From CAVSMC01 sp963798655 (GTDB lineage Bacteria; Pseudomonadota; Gammaproteobacteria; Burkholderiales; Casimicrobiaceae): a stretch of 64,000 nt of DNA. Each line of letters begins with the position of its first letter. Positions within the stretch are counted from its first letter, which is position 1. Under the pieces are notes generated by a model that saw only the letters and a list, made by a program, of their open reading frames with translations, had not been told where the DNA came from and did not search any database. The stretch is taken from the NCBI GenBank assembly GCA_963798655.1, contig CAWCUH010000001.1, forward strand, positions 186,001 through 250,000. Reading direction: 5' to 3'. The translations under genes and the position numbers were made by a program. Below, piece after piece: positions 8,141 to 15,655 of this stretch.

Positions 8141-9189
8141 CGCATTCCGTGCTGGTAGTGGGTGCAGGGCCGGCCGGGCTCGCCGCAGCCGAGGCACTTG
8201 CGAGCATCGGCATGCGCGCGAAGCTGGTCGAAAAGGAGCAGCGCCTCGGCGGCGCGCCAATTCTCTCCGGCTACGCGAAGCTCGTGCCGTCCGGCGAGTG
8301 GGCGAAGGACGCGATCGGCGGCATGGTGAGCCGCGTCGAGGGCAACCCGCTGGTGACGGTTCACCGCGGCTGCACGGTGCAGAGTCTCGACGGCGAGCCG
8401 GGCGCGTTCAGCGCGCAGCTTTCGGATGGCACCAGCGTTACGGCGGGCGCCATCGTGCTCGCGACCGGGTTCACGCACTTCGATTCGGTGAACAAGCCCG
8501 AGTGGGGCTTCGGCACGTATCCCGACGTCGTCACGACGACGCAGGTCGAGCAGATGCTCTCGACCGGGCGCGGCATCCGCTGCCCGTCCGACGGCCGCAA
8601 GCCCGAGCGCGTCGCGATCCTGCTGTGCGTCGGTTCGCGCGACCGGCAGATCGGCCGCGAATGGTGCTCGAAGATCTGCTGCACGGTGTCGTGCAACATC
8701 GCGATGGAGATTCGCGAAGAGCTGCCGGATTGTCACGTGTACATCTATTACATGGACATCCGCACGTTCGGCCTGTACGAGACGAAGTACTACTGGCAGA
8801 GCCAGGAGGAGTTCAAGGTCAAGTACATCAAGGCGCGCATCGCCGAGGTGACGTCGAACGGGTCGAAGCTCGTGGTCAAGGGCGAGGACACGCTGGTGAA
8901 GCGGCCTATCACGATCCCGTTCGACATGGTCGTCCACGCGATCGGCATGGATCCGAACGTCGACAACAAGCGGATCGCCGCGGCATTCGGCATCGAGCTG
9001 CAACAGCAGGGCTTCATCGGCAAGGGCAACGCGTACGGCACGCTCGGCGAGACGTCGCGGCCGGGCGTGTTCGTCGCCGGTGCGGCGGCCGGTCCGGAGA
9101 CGATCGACGATTCGATCGCGCAGGGCAAGGCGGCGGCGATGGCGGCATGCGCGATCGTCCATCGGATGCCGGCGGCAGCGGCGGCGTAG
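8137..9189 (+). CDS. shdrA: sHdrA, FAD-binding subunit of the sHdr complex
   Basis: This 350-residue flavoprotein begins at a GTG that overlaps the shdrB1 stop. A dinucleotide-binding GAGPAG lies at residues 9-14, and a FVAGAAAGPETIDDSI second flavin motif lies near the C-terminus. A central cluster of cysteines (CVGSRD, then WCSKICCTVSC) corresponds to the atypical Fe-S binding seen in sHdrA. It is much shorter than methanogen HdrA, which carries extra ferredoxin domains. It is the electron-bifurcation/flavin centre in models of the complex. Confidence 0.88.
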   Translation: MTHSVLVVGAGPAGLAAAEALASIGMRAKLVEKEQRLGGAPILSGYAKLVPSGEWAKDAIGGMVSRVEGNPLVTVHRGCTVQSLDGEPGAFSAQLSDGTSVTAGAIVLATGFTHFDSVNKPEWGFGTYPDVVTTTQVEQMLSTGRGIRCPSDGRKPERVAILLCVGSRDRQIGREWCSKICCTVSCNIAMEIREELPDCHVYIYYMDIRTFGLYETKYYWQSQEEFKVKYIKARIAEVTSNGSKLVVKGEDTLVKRPITIPFDMVVHAIGMDPNVDNKRIAAAFGIELQQQGFIGKGNAYGTLGETSRPGVFVAGAAAGPETIDDSIAQGKAAAMAACAIVHRMPAAAAA

Positions 9190-9207
9190 CGAGCGGCGGA
9201 GTCGCCT

Positions 9208-10056
9208 GTGAAGCTCGCCATCAGCGCGCCGGTCGCGGCCCCCGAGCGGCCGCGACTCGAGCTGTCTGGACCGAAGCTCGCGCTCGCGTTCGAGTCGCTG
9301 GTGTCGCGCGCCGAGGAACTGGGCGGCATCGAGACCTACGTCGGCGCTCTGAAGCTCAAGTCGGCGGCGTTTCGCGACGCGCTGGGCGGCGGCAAGGCCG
9401 CGTCGATCGACCTCGGCGCACTGCGCAAGCTCTGTGCATGCATCGCCACCGTGCGCCGGCGTGCGGGCCGCTATCTCGAACCCGACACATTCGCGCCGAC
9501 GCGCGACGGCATTGCGGCGTTGCTCGCGGACATCGCCGACACGTCGACGACCGACCAGCGCATCGGCGGATTCTGCGCTCGCTATCCCGACGATCGCGCG
9601 CATCGCTGGGTGCGCGATCTCGCCGGCGAGATCCTGCACAACGTCGATCCGGAGCGCTATCCGCTGATGTGCCGATGGGTCTGGGACGCGACGCTCAACA
9701 CCGGCGTCGTGCGCGAGATGTGGCACGGCGAGAACGTCGATCACATGCTGATCGACGTACCCGACCGCTACGACACGTTCGTCGTTCTGCGCGAGGAGCT
9801 TGCACAATTCCTTGCGTCGAACGGCGTGTTCCGCGACGTGATCGAGTACGTCGATCTGCTCACCGCGCAGGTGTACGCCGGCTATGTGAGCGAGCAGGGC
9901 GGCTCGTACCTGCGCGCCGACTTCTCCACCGCGGAGGACCCGATGCTCCACGTGCGCCGCATGCTGGGCCTCGACGGCATCGCAAGCAATGGCCGCACGC
10001 GACTGAAGGCGCTCGACGGCACCGCGCACGTCGTCGACGACCTGCGTCTCAACTGA
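9208..10056 (+). CDS. Conserved hypothetical protein of sHdr clusters (Hyp)
   Basis: This 282-residue, mostly helical soluble protein sits between shdrA and shdrC2, exactly where the conserved "hyp" gene lies in described hdrC1B1A-hyp-hdrC2B2 operons. It starts at GTG 9208. There is no signal peptide or membrane segment. Cysteines (LCACIA, GFCARY, MCRW) are scattered and do not form a standard Fe-S motif. Several Trp/His/Asp-rich stretches (WVWDATLNTG, MWHGENVDHM) look conserved in style. Its genetic position suggests it is a component or assembly factor of the complex, with function unknown. Confidence 0.8.
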   Translation: MKLAISAPVAAPERPRLELSGPKLALAFESLVSRAEELGGIETYVGALKLKSAAFRDALGGGKAASIDLGALRKLCACIATVRRRAGRYLEPDTFAPTRDGIAALLADIADTSTTDQRIGGFCARYPDDRAHRWVRDLAGEILHNVDPERYPLMCRWVWDATLNTGVVREMWHGENVDHMLIDVPDRYDTFVVLREELAQFLASNGVFRDVIEYVDLLTAQVYAGYVSEQGGSYLRADFSTAEDPMLHVRRMLGLDGIASNGRTRLKALDGTAHVVDDLRLN

Positions 10057-10069
10057 GCTGGCGCCCCCG

Positions 10070-10852
10070 ATGCCCATCCACGAGCAATCGCTGATCCGCC
10101 CGGAGAACCTGAAGACGCACGACAAGCTCGTGCTCGACGGCGTCGACGTGTCGGGACACTGGAGCACGTTCATCGAGTCGCGCGTCGTGAGCGACTACAA
10201 CGAGCGGCTGCAGGACGAGATCGCGGCGCTGCCTGGCGGCGAGCACATCCATCGCTGCTGGCAGTGCGGCTCGTGCACGAACGCCTGCACGGTGAACGCG
10301 GTGAATCCCGATTTCAACCCGCGCTACTGGATCTACCTGATCCGCATCGGAATGGAAGCGGAGTTGCTGCGCGACAAGGACATCATCTGGCAGTGCATCT
10401 CGTGCAACAAATGCACGTACGCATGCCCGCGCGACGTCTTTCCGGAGGGTGTGATGAAGGCGACCGCGCACTGGCTCGAGCTGAAGGGCCATACGCCGCC
10501 GTCGAAGTCGACGCTGTTCGACGAGGTGTTCTCCGATCAGGTGATCGCGACCGGCCGCATCGAGGAAGGGCGGATCATCCGCGGCTTCTTCGCGAAGACC
10601 GCGCAGCCGCTGAAGCAGGAGTGGCTCGTCGAAATGGCGCGCCGTGTCGCCCGCCGGCTGCCGGTGAAGCTCGCGATGAGAATGGGCCTGTCGGCTCTGA
10701 TCCGCCCGCGCACGCGCGGCTGGGACAAGGCGCGCGAGGCGATCGGAGCCTACGTCGGCGAGCAGAAGGCGAAGCAGCGCCGTGCGCTGCGTCTCGACGA
10801 GCTCGTCGAGATCGCGAAGAGCGAAGCGTCGGTGCCGGGCGCGAAACACTGA
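10070..10852 (+). CDS. shdrC2: sHdrC2, second iron-sulfur electron-transfer subunit
   Basis: This 260-residue protein has two cluster motifs: CWQCGSCTNAC near residue 63 and CISCNKCTYACP near residue 109. The first lacks the usual Pro after its last Cys. The C-terminal third is basic and helical. Together with sHdrB2 it forms the second half-module of the complex, probably relaying electrons from sHdrA. It lies 13 bp after hyp and 29 bp before shdrB2. Confidence 0.87.
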   Translation: MPIHEQSLIRPENLKTHDKLVLDGVDVSGHWSTFIESRVVSDYNERLQDEIAALPGGEHIHRCWQCGSCTNACTVNAVNPDFNPRYWIYLIRIGMEAELLRDKDIIWQCISCNKCTYACPRDVFPEGVMKATAHWLELKGHTPPSKSTLFDEVFSDQVIATGRIEEGRIIRGFFAKTAQPLKQEWLVEMARRVARRLPVKLAMRMGLSALIRPRTRGWDKAREAIGAYVGEQKAKQRRALRLDELVEIAKSEASVPGAKH

Positions 10853-10881
10853 TCGAGGATCGAAGCGATGGCGACGACGCA

Positions 10882-11820
10882 ATGCCGGACGAGCGCAAAT
10901 CGCGCTACCAGCGGGTCGCGTACTACCCGGGCTGCGCGCTCGAAGGCACCGGCCACGCGTACGATTCGTCGACGCGCGAGGTGGGCAAGGCGCTCGGTTT
11001 GAAGCTCGACGAAGTGCCGAACTGGAACTGCTGCGGCGCGATGGAAGTGAAGAACGTCGACCCGAAAGTGCAGACGTACCTGTCGTCGCGCGTCATGTCG
11101 ATCGCCGCCACCGAGATGAACGCCGACGTCGTGATGGCACCGTGCAACGGCTGCTATCACAACCTGAAAAAGGCCGAGTACGACCTCGCGCACGACGCCG
11201 CGTCGCGCGAGGTCGTCGGCACGATTTCGCGCAAGGCCGGCCACGCGCCGTACAACGCCGGCGACGTCGAGACGATCCACGTGCTCGACTGGCTGAAGCA
11301 CGGCATCGGCGAGGACGGGTTGCGCGCGCGCGTGAAGAACTCGCTCGAGGGGCTCAAGGTCGCGAACTACTACGGCTGCATGTACACGCGCCCTCGGCAC
11401 ATCTTTCCCGAGAAGGACCAGGGGGCGGGCAGCGAGTCGACGTCGAAGCCGCATTTCATGGACGACCTGCTCGAGGCGGCCGGCGCCGAAAACGTCGACT
11501 TCCCGCTGAAGACCGCGTGCTGCGGCGGTGCGCATACGCTTTCGGACAGCGACCTGTCGACGAAGCTCGTGCTGAACATCCTGCGCGCCGCCGAAGCGTC
11601 GGGCGCCGACGTCATCGCCACCGAGTGTCCGACGTGCCACAGCGGCCTCGAGATGCACCAGGTGCGTGCCGAGAAGGTGCTGGGCGAGAAGACATCGGTG
11701 CGCATCCTCTATTTCACGCAGCTGCTCGGCATCGCGCTCGGCGTGTCGCCGCGCAAGCTCGGCGTCCACGAGAACGTGTCCGACGGCCTCGCGCTGCTTG
11801 CCGAAAAGGGCATCGGATGA
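10882..11820 (+). CDS. shdrB2: sHdrB2, CCG-domain subunit with two complete motifs
   Basis: This 312-residue protein shows two full CCG signatures: PGCAL / NWNCCGAME / APCNGC in the first half, and YGCM / TACCGGAHT / TECPTC in the second. This is the pattern that binds non-cubane [4Fe-4S] clusters in HdrB. ATG 10882 gives the natural family start (YYPGCALEGT at residue 14). The frame upstream overlaps shdrC2 without family features. The stop overlaps the next ATG (ATGA), indicating tight coupling. Confidence 0.88.
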   Translation: MPDERKSRYQRVAYYPGCALEGTGHAYDSSTREVGKALGLKLDEVPNWNCCGAMEVKNVDPKVQTYLSSRVMSIAATEMNADVVMAPCNGCYHNLKKAEYDLAHDAASREVVGTISRKAGHAPYNAGDVETIHVLDWLKHGIGEDGLRARVKNSLEGLKVANYYGCMYTRPRHIFPEKDQGAGSESTSKPHFMDDLLEAAGAENVDFPLKTACCGGAHTLSDSDLSTKLVLNILRAAEASGADVIATECPTCHSGLEMHQVRAEKVLGEKTSVRILYFTQLLGIALGVSPRKLGVHENVSDGLALLAEKGIG

Positions 11821-12230
11821 CGCCGATCGATGCGATCGATGCACGGCTCGCAGCGTTCGAGCCGGCCGCGGACGCGTGTCGCGGCGCGACAGAACTGCTC
11901 GCCGATGCCGAGCACGTGCTCGAGCAGTGGATCGAAGCGCGCGGCGAAACGCCGTCGCATGAGACGCGCGAAGGCTTCCGTCTGCTCGCCTTGCATCGCC
12001 AGGGCGCGCAGGATGCGCCCAGCTTCAACGCGTGCCGCGAGACGTGCCGCGAGATCGCGTACCACTACAATCTGCTCTGCGGCGACGCCGACGACGCGAA
12101 GAGCGCGCAGCGCCAGCGAATGATGGCAATGCTCGTTCGCCATCTCGCGCTGTTCGTGGGCGGCAAGATGCACGTCGACGAGCTCGGCGACTTCTGCTGC
12201 GCGTCGCGGCCGCTGCGCGCGCAAACATGA
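11817..12230 (+). CDS. Six-cysteine protein of unknown function within the sHdr operon
   Basis: This 137-residue soluble, helical protein is coupled to shdrB2 by an ATGA overlap and followed after 25 bp by lbpA. It has six cysteines: C21, C73, C77 (NACRETC), C88 (LLCGD) and the vicinal pair C127-C128 (DFCCAS). Histidines H48, H60, H83, H109 and H119 are also present. The pattern could bind a metal or carry sulfur, but I do not recognise a family. Its position between the catalytic subunits and the lipoyl carrier implies a dedicated role. Confidence 0.72.
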   Translation: MTPIDAIDARLAAFEPAADACRGATELLADAEHVLEQWIEARGETPSHETREGFRLLALHRQGAQDAPSFNACRETCREIAYHYNLLCGDADDAKSAQRQRMMAMLVRHLALFVGGKMHVDELGDFCCASRPLRAQT

Positions 12231-12255
12231 TCATCGAATCCAGGGGAACTGCGTC

Positions 12256-12711
12256 ATGCCTACCGTGCGCGGGTGCCATCTGCCCGACGACCTCTTGTAC
12301 GACGTCGACAATCACATCTGGTTCAAGGAGCAGGGCGACGGCACGGTGAAGCTCGGCATGACGACGGTCGCCACGTCGATGGCCGGGCAGCTTGTCGCGT
12401 TCACGCCGAAGAAGGTCGGCCGCGAGGTGCAGCCCGGCAAGTCGTGCGCGACCGTCGAATCGGGCAAATGGGTCGGGCCCGCGAAATCCGCCGCCGGCGG
12501 CGAGCTGGTCGCGGTGAACGAGGCGCTCGTCGAAAAGCCGTCGCTCGCGAACGAGGACCCGTACGAGGCAGGCTGGCTGGTCATCATCAAGCCCACCGAC
12601 TGGGACGCGGTCAAGGGCTCGCTCGTGCCCGGATCGCAGGTCGCCGCGCCGTACGAAGCGAAGATGGCGGCCGACGGCTTCGCCGGCTGCGCGTGCGCGC
12701 CCGGAACATGA
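12256..12711 (+). CDS. lbpA: Lipoate-binding protein LbpA (GcvH-like) of sulfur oxidation
   Basis: This 151-residue GcvH-fold protein has its lipoyl-lysine in ATVESGKWVGP at K71. A C-terminal half (GSLVPGSQVAAPYEAKMAADG) follows, ending in Cys-containing GCACAPGT. In sHdr organisms this is a dedicated carrier distinct from glycine-cleavage H protein. It is modified by the LipS1/LipS2/sLpl set found upstream here, and its dithiol is thought to hold the sulfur intermediate acted on by sHdr. No glycine-cleavage genes are near, which supports this reading. Confidence 0.9.
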   Translation: MPTVRGCHLPDDLLYDVDNHIWFKEQGDGTVKLGMTTVATSMAGQLVAFTPKKVGREVQPGKSCATVESGKWVGPAKSAAGGELVAVNEALVEKPSLANEDPYEAGWLVIIKPTDWDAVKGSLVPGSQVAAPYEAKMAADGFAGCACAPGT

Positions 12712-13121
12712 GCGCGGCGCGCACGATGACGCGAGGACAGCGCGCCGGCGCGCGCGCGCCGGCGGCGACACCGCTGCTCGACGCGCGAATGACCAAGCTG
12801 CAGAACAATGCGCAACATGTCGCCGCGCTGCTGAAATCGATGGCGAGCCCGGCGCGCCTCGTGATCCTTTGCCAGCTTGCCGAGGGCGAGCGCAGCGTCG
12901 GCGAGCTCGAGCGGGCGGTCGGCCTGTCGCAGTCCGGCATCTCGCAGCATCTCGCGCTGTTGCGTCGCCGCGACGTCGTGGCGAGCCGGCGCAACGGGCA
13001 AACCGTCTACTACTCGCTCGCGAGCAGCGAAGTCGTCGCCGTGATGGCGACGTTGCACGACGTCTTTTGCGGCGAGGCCGCCGAGCGCGCTCCGGCGCGG
13101 CTCAAGGCGCGCACCGGCTAG
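12708..13121 (+). CDS. shdrR: ArsR/SmtB-family repressor, sHdrR-like persulfide sensor
   Basis: This 137-residue winged-helix regulator has a recognition helix around VGLSQSGISQHLALL. C55 (LVILCQL) and C121 (HDVFCGE) occupy the places of the two sensing cysteines in sulfane-sulfur-responsive ArsR proteins such as SqrR/BigR and sHdrR. The ATG overlaps the lbpA stop (ATGA). The first 27 residues (Arg/Ala-rich) precede the family core at MTKLQNN, so translation could also begin at 12789. As the last gene of the operon it would report on its own regulon. The dyads at 5492 and 15591 are its likely targets. Confidence 0.82.
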   Translation: MSAARTMTRGQRAGARAPAATPLLDARMTKLQNNAQHVAALLKSMASPARLVILCQLAEGERSVGELERAVGLSQSGISQHLALLRRRDVVASRRNGQTVYYSLASSEVVAVMATLHDVFCGEAAERAPARLKARTG

Positions 13122-13135
13122 CGCAGCCGCGCGAT

Positions 13136-13495
13136 TCACTCGCCGGGCTTCGGCGCCGGCGTCGACAGGCAGCCGACGAGGCGCTCGACCCGCACCCGCG
13201 TCAACTCGGCCCACGCATCGCGCACCACGTCCTGCGCTCGCTCGTCGTCGCTCGCCACGGCGTCCCGCACCGCATCGAGCAGCCGGTCGAGCGGCTCGGC
13301 GAGCTCGCCTGTTCGCGCGTCCTGCGCGGTCCAGCCGAGGCGTCGCCCCGCTTGCCGATACGCGGTCGGATCCGCGATGGTTCGTGCGAGCTGATCGAGC
13401 CGAACGAGCCGCGCGACGTCCTCGCGCAAGAGCTGCGCTCGGAAAAGGCTGGTCTCGCCTGCGATGCGTTGCGCGAGCTCGTCGATCAGTCGCAT
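13136..13495 (-). CDS. Hypothetical helical protein
   Basis: This 119-residue frame, rich in Arg, Leu, Asp and Ala, has amino-acid composition and third-position bias that look coding (MRLIDELAQRIAGETSLF start). No signal peptide, membrane segment or known motif is seen. It converges on shdrR (stops 14 bp apart) and starts just downstream of the terminator of the porin gene, so it would need its own promoter. I do not recognise it. Confidence 0.45.
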   Translation of the reverse strand: MRLIDELAQRIAGETSLFRAQLLREDVARLVRLDQLARTIADPTAYRQAGRRLGWTAQDARTGELAEPLDRLLDAVRDAVASDDERAQDVVRDAWAELTRVRVERLVGCLSTPAPKPGE

Positions 13496-13513
13496 GCGCA
13501 AGCGAGCGACGCG

Positions 13514-13546
13514 CAAGCAAAAGAGCCCCGCCGTGCGGCGGGGCTC
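13514..13546 (-). terminator. Rho-independent terminator of the FadL-type gene
   Basis: A perfect 10-bp stem (GAGCCCCGCC at 13523-13532, GGCGGGGCTC at 13537-13546) with a GTGC loop is followed on the minus strand by TTTTGCTTG. It lies about 20 bp beyond the porin stop at 13566. Confidence 0.85.
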
Positions 13547-13565
13547 GATCGTGCGCTGCGATGAA

Positions 13566-14915
13566 TCAGAACCGGTACGCCCATTGGACACCGATCGCCC
13601 ACTGGTACATCTCGATCTTTTCCTGCATGTTCGCCTGCGCCTGCGGCGGGAAGAAGTTGTTGAGCAGGCTCGGTCCCTCGACGCTGTTGTTGAACGCGTA
13701 CATGCCGGCGCCGGTGATCTCGTTGTGCGCGTCCCACTTGTACGTCGCGCCGAGCGTCGCGTGGTCCTTGACGACGCCGGGCGCGAGGATGTTGAACGTC
13801 ACGTCGCGCGGCTCGATCGGGTTGTCGGTGTGGTTGTAACCGGCGCGCAGCGTCCACTGTGCATTGAGCTGGTACTCGACGCCCAGCTTCACGACGTCGA
13901 CGTCCTGCCAGCCGAAGCCGGCACCGTTCGAACCGCCGAGGCAGGCAGAGGCATCGCCACCGGCGCACTGCAGGATCAGGTCGCTGCGGTTATGGACCGC
14001 TTTCGAGTCGCTGTAGTTGATCCGCTCGTAATCGAGCGCAACCAGCCACTGCGGCGCGGGGCGGAGCGCGACGCCGACACCCCAGTTCGACGGGATGTCG
14101 AAGCCGCCGGACTCGGCGAACAGACCCTTGTACTTGTCGAAGTTCCCCATGCTGATCTTCGACTGGTAGGTGGCGCCGATCGCGATCTGAGGCGTGAATT
14201 GTCCGTAGTATCCGACGCGCACACCCCATCCCGTCGAGCTGTCGTAGCCGCGGTTGGTGACGCTGCCGGGACTCGCGGAAAGGCCTTCGAACGATTGCAC
14301 GCCCTCCATCCGGAAGCGCTGGTACGCGAACAGCGGCGCGACTCCGATCGAGTGATCCGGATGGAACTTCCATGCGATCGTCGGAGCGATGACGAGCTGC
14401 GACAGGTCGACCCCAAGGCTGCCGTTGCCGCAGAACAGGTTATACGGGCCGGGCGCTGGATTGAAGCCCGTGCCGGGGCCGGTCGCGGGGCCACAAGCGC
14501 CGGGCGACGGAAGCTGGCCGCCCGGATAGTCGGTGTTCATGCCGCCGTTGCCGTACACGGTGACGCCGAGCGACACGTCGGGACGCCACATGTAGTTGTA
14601 CGCGATTTCGGGAACCGCGAAGTAATTGCTGTCGCTGTCGGCGGCGCCGCTCAGGCCGAATTGATCTCCACCGGTGCGCTCGGCCTTGCGCCACGGGCTG
14701 AACAGGTCGACGCCGAGCGCGAACTGATTGCCCGCGTACGCCATCGTTGCCGGGTTGTTCGCGCCGCCGAACGCGTCGCCGGTGACGGCGATCGACGCGC
14801 CGCCCATGCCCTTCGCCTTCATCCCGTAGCCGTGCTGGAAATAGCCGTCCGTCGCTTGCGCGGCGAGCGGCACCATCGCTGCCGCGATTGCGGCCGCGAG
14901 TACGTTGATCCGCAT
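13566..14915 (-). CDS. OmpP1/FadL/TodX-family outer-membrane transporter
   Basis: This 449-residue protein has a cleavable signal peptide (hydrophobic to about residue 21, AAQA-TDG). It then has the family's N-terminal hatch signature (GYFQHGYGMKAKGMGGASIA, NNPATMA) and ends in the aromatic C-terminal Phe (WAYRF) typical of beta-barrels. FadL-type channels pass hydrophobic compounds across the outer membrane. It is the second gene after dsrE2 (34-bp gap) and ends at a strong terminator. In this sulfur-oxidation setting it may admit elemental or organic sulfur, but fatty acids or aromatics cannot be excluded. Confidence 0.88.
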   Translation of the reverse strand: MRINVLAAAIAAAMVPLAAQATDGYFQHGYGMKAKGMGGASIAVTGDAFGGANNPATMAYAGNQFALGVDLFSPWRKAERTGGDQFGLSGAADSDSNYFAVPEIAYNYMWRPDVSLGVTVYGNGGMNTDYPGGQLPSPGACGPATGPGTGFNPAPGPYNLFCGNGSLGVDLSQLVIAPTIAWKFHPDHSIGVAPLFAYQRFRMEGVQSFEGLSASPGSVTNRGYDSSTGWGVRVGYYGQFTPQIAIGATYQSKISMGNFDKYKGLFAESGGFDIPSNWGVGVALRPAPQWLVALDYERINYSDSKAVHNRSDLILQCAGGDASACLGGSNGAGFGWQDVDVVKLGVEYQLNAQWTLRAGYNHTDNPIEPRDVTFNILAPGVVKDHATLGATYKWDAHNEITGAGMYAFNNSVEGPSLLNNFFPPQAQANMQEKIEMYQWAIGVQWAYRF

Positions 14916-14949
14916 GTGTTGCTCCCTGATTGTCGTTGGTATGCGTGGT

Positions 14950-15567
14950 TCAGATGAACAGGCTTACGTCGGCGTCCTTCGCCATCGGCAGGAACGTGGC
15001 GGCGCCGACGTAGTCCTTGACGTCCGGGATGAAGTCGTCGCGCGAATAGCCGAACAGATCGACGGTCATCTGGCATCCGATGAAGTTCACGCCCGCCTCG
15101 AGGCAGAGGCTGCGCAGCTCGGCGATCTCGGCGACGCCCTTGTTCTTGATCGTCTTCCTCATCATCCGGGTCGCGAACGCCTCGTAATGTGGGATCAGCG
15201 ACTGGACGGCGTTCGGAACGTTCCACCGGATCGATTTGAACCAGGCGGGTCCGACCGGCATCTTCATCGGCATCGCGGGGTTGCCGAGCGGGCTGACTTT
15301 GAGCTTGCGCAGATCCTTCTTCAGCAGTTCGAGTCCGTAGAACGTGAAGAAGACCGACACGTCCCAGCCCAGCGCGGCCGCGGTCGACGAAAGAATGAAC
15401 GGCGGATACGCCCAGTCGAGCGTGCCCTTCGTCGCGATGATCGTCATCGAGGGCGTCTTCGACGCTTTGATCTCGGCGAGCTTCTCTTCGAGCTTGCGCG
15501 CAAGGAGTGCCTCGACGCGCGCATCGATCAGGCGCTCGAGATCGACCGCTTCGGGTAGCGTAGCCAT
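14950..15567 (-). CDS. dsrE2: DsrE2-type membrane-associated sulfurtransferase
   Basis: This 205-residue protein of the DsrE/DsrF/DrsH-like group has two candidate sulfur-binding cysteines in LCLEAGVNFIGCQMTVDLFG. A hydrophobic segment (YPPFILSSTAAALGW) is the reason such proteins are considered membrane-associated. ATG 15567 is favoured because GAGGAG lies 8 bp upstream on the minus strand. It is divergent from tauE and preceded by the second copy of the dyad. DsrE2 genes usually travel with rhodanese and tusA in sulfur oxidisers, but here the neighbour is a FadL-type porin. Confidence 0.8.
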   Translation of the reverse strand: MATLPEAVDLERLIDARVEALLARKLEEKLAEIKASKTPSMTIIATKGTLDWAYPPFILSSTAAALGWDVSVFFTFYGLELLKKDLRKLKVSPLGNPAMPMKMPVGPAWFKSIRWNVPNAVQSLIPHYEAFATRMMRKTIKNKGVAEIAELRSLCLEAGVNFIGCQMTVDLFGYSRDDFIPDVKDYVGAATFLPMAKDADVSLFI

Positions 15568-15582
15568 CGCTCGCACTCCTCG

Positions 15583-15612
15583 TTGACGAAATATATGAGC
15601 AAATGCTAATAC
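15583..15612 (+). promoter_or_regulatory. Probable promoter for the tauE-soe genes
   Basis: TTGACG (15583-15588) and TAATAC (15607-15612) are spaced by 18 bp, with a TGC extended -10 directly ahead. Transcription would start around 15619 and lead into tauE at 15656. The ArsR-type dyad fills the spacer and -10, and the GC-rich palindrome covers the start site, so two repressors could act here. Confidence 0.48.
15591..15611 (-). promoter_or_regulatory. Dyad operator, copy 2, between dsrE2 and tauE
   Basis: Read on the minus strand this is TATTAG-N6-CTCATA plus TAT, matching the copy at 5492-5512 at 18 of 21 positions. The three differences are all in the central part. It lies 24 bp upstream of the dsrE2 start codon and inside the predicted tauE promoter, so it could control both directions. 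Conservation against a highly GC-rich background makes chance unlikely. Confidence 0.62.
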
Positions 15613-15625
15613 TCCCCGGGGGTAA
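15610..15625 (+). promoter_or_regulatory. GC-centred palindrome, possible CsoR/CstR-family operator
   Basis: TACTCCCCGGGGGTAA is an imperfect palindrome with a C4/G5 core flanked by TA, similar in style to CsoR/CstR-type operators (ATACCCC..GGGGTAT). It overlaps the end of the dyad operator by 2 bp and sits at the expected transcription start of tauE. The candidate ligand is the CsoR/CstR-like protein encoded at 17174. Confidence 0.45.
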
Positions 15626-15655
15626 CAGCAAGCCGAGCCGGCCGGAGACATTGCG

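Noticed and set aside
12256..12711. Ordinary glycine-cleavage H protein
   Set aside because: The Lys71 motif alone fits GcvH, but there are no gcvT/gcvP genes. The location inside an sHdr operon with a lipoate ligase set argues for LbpA.
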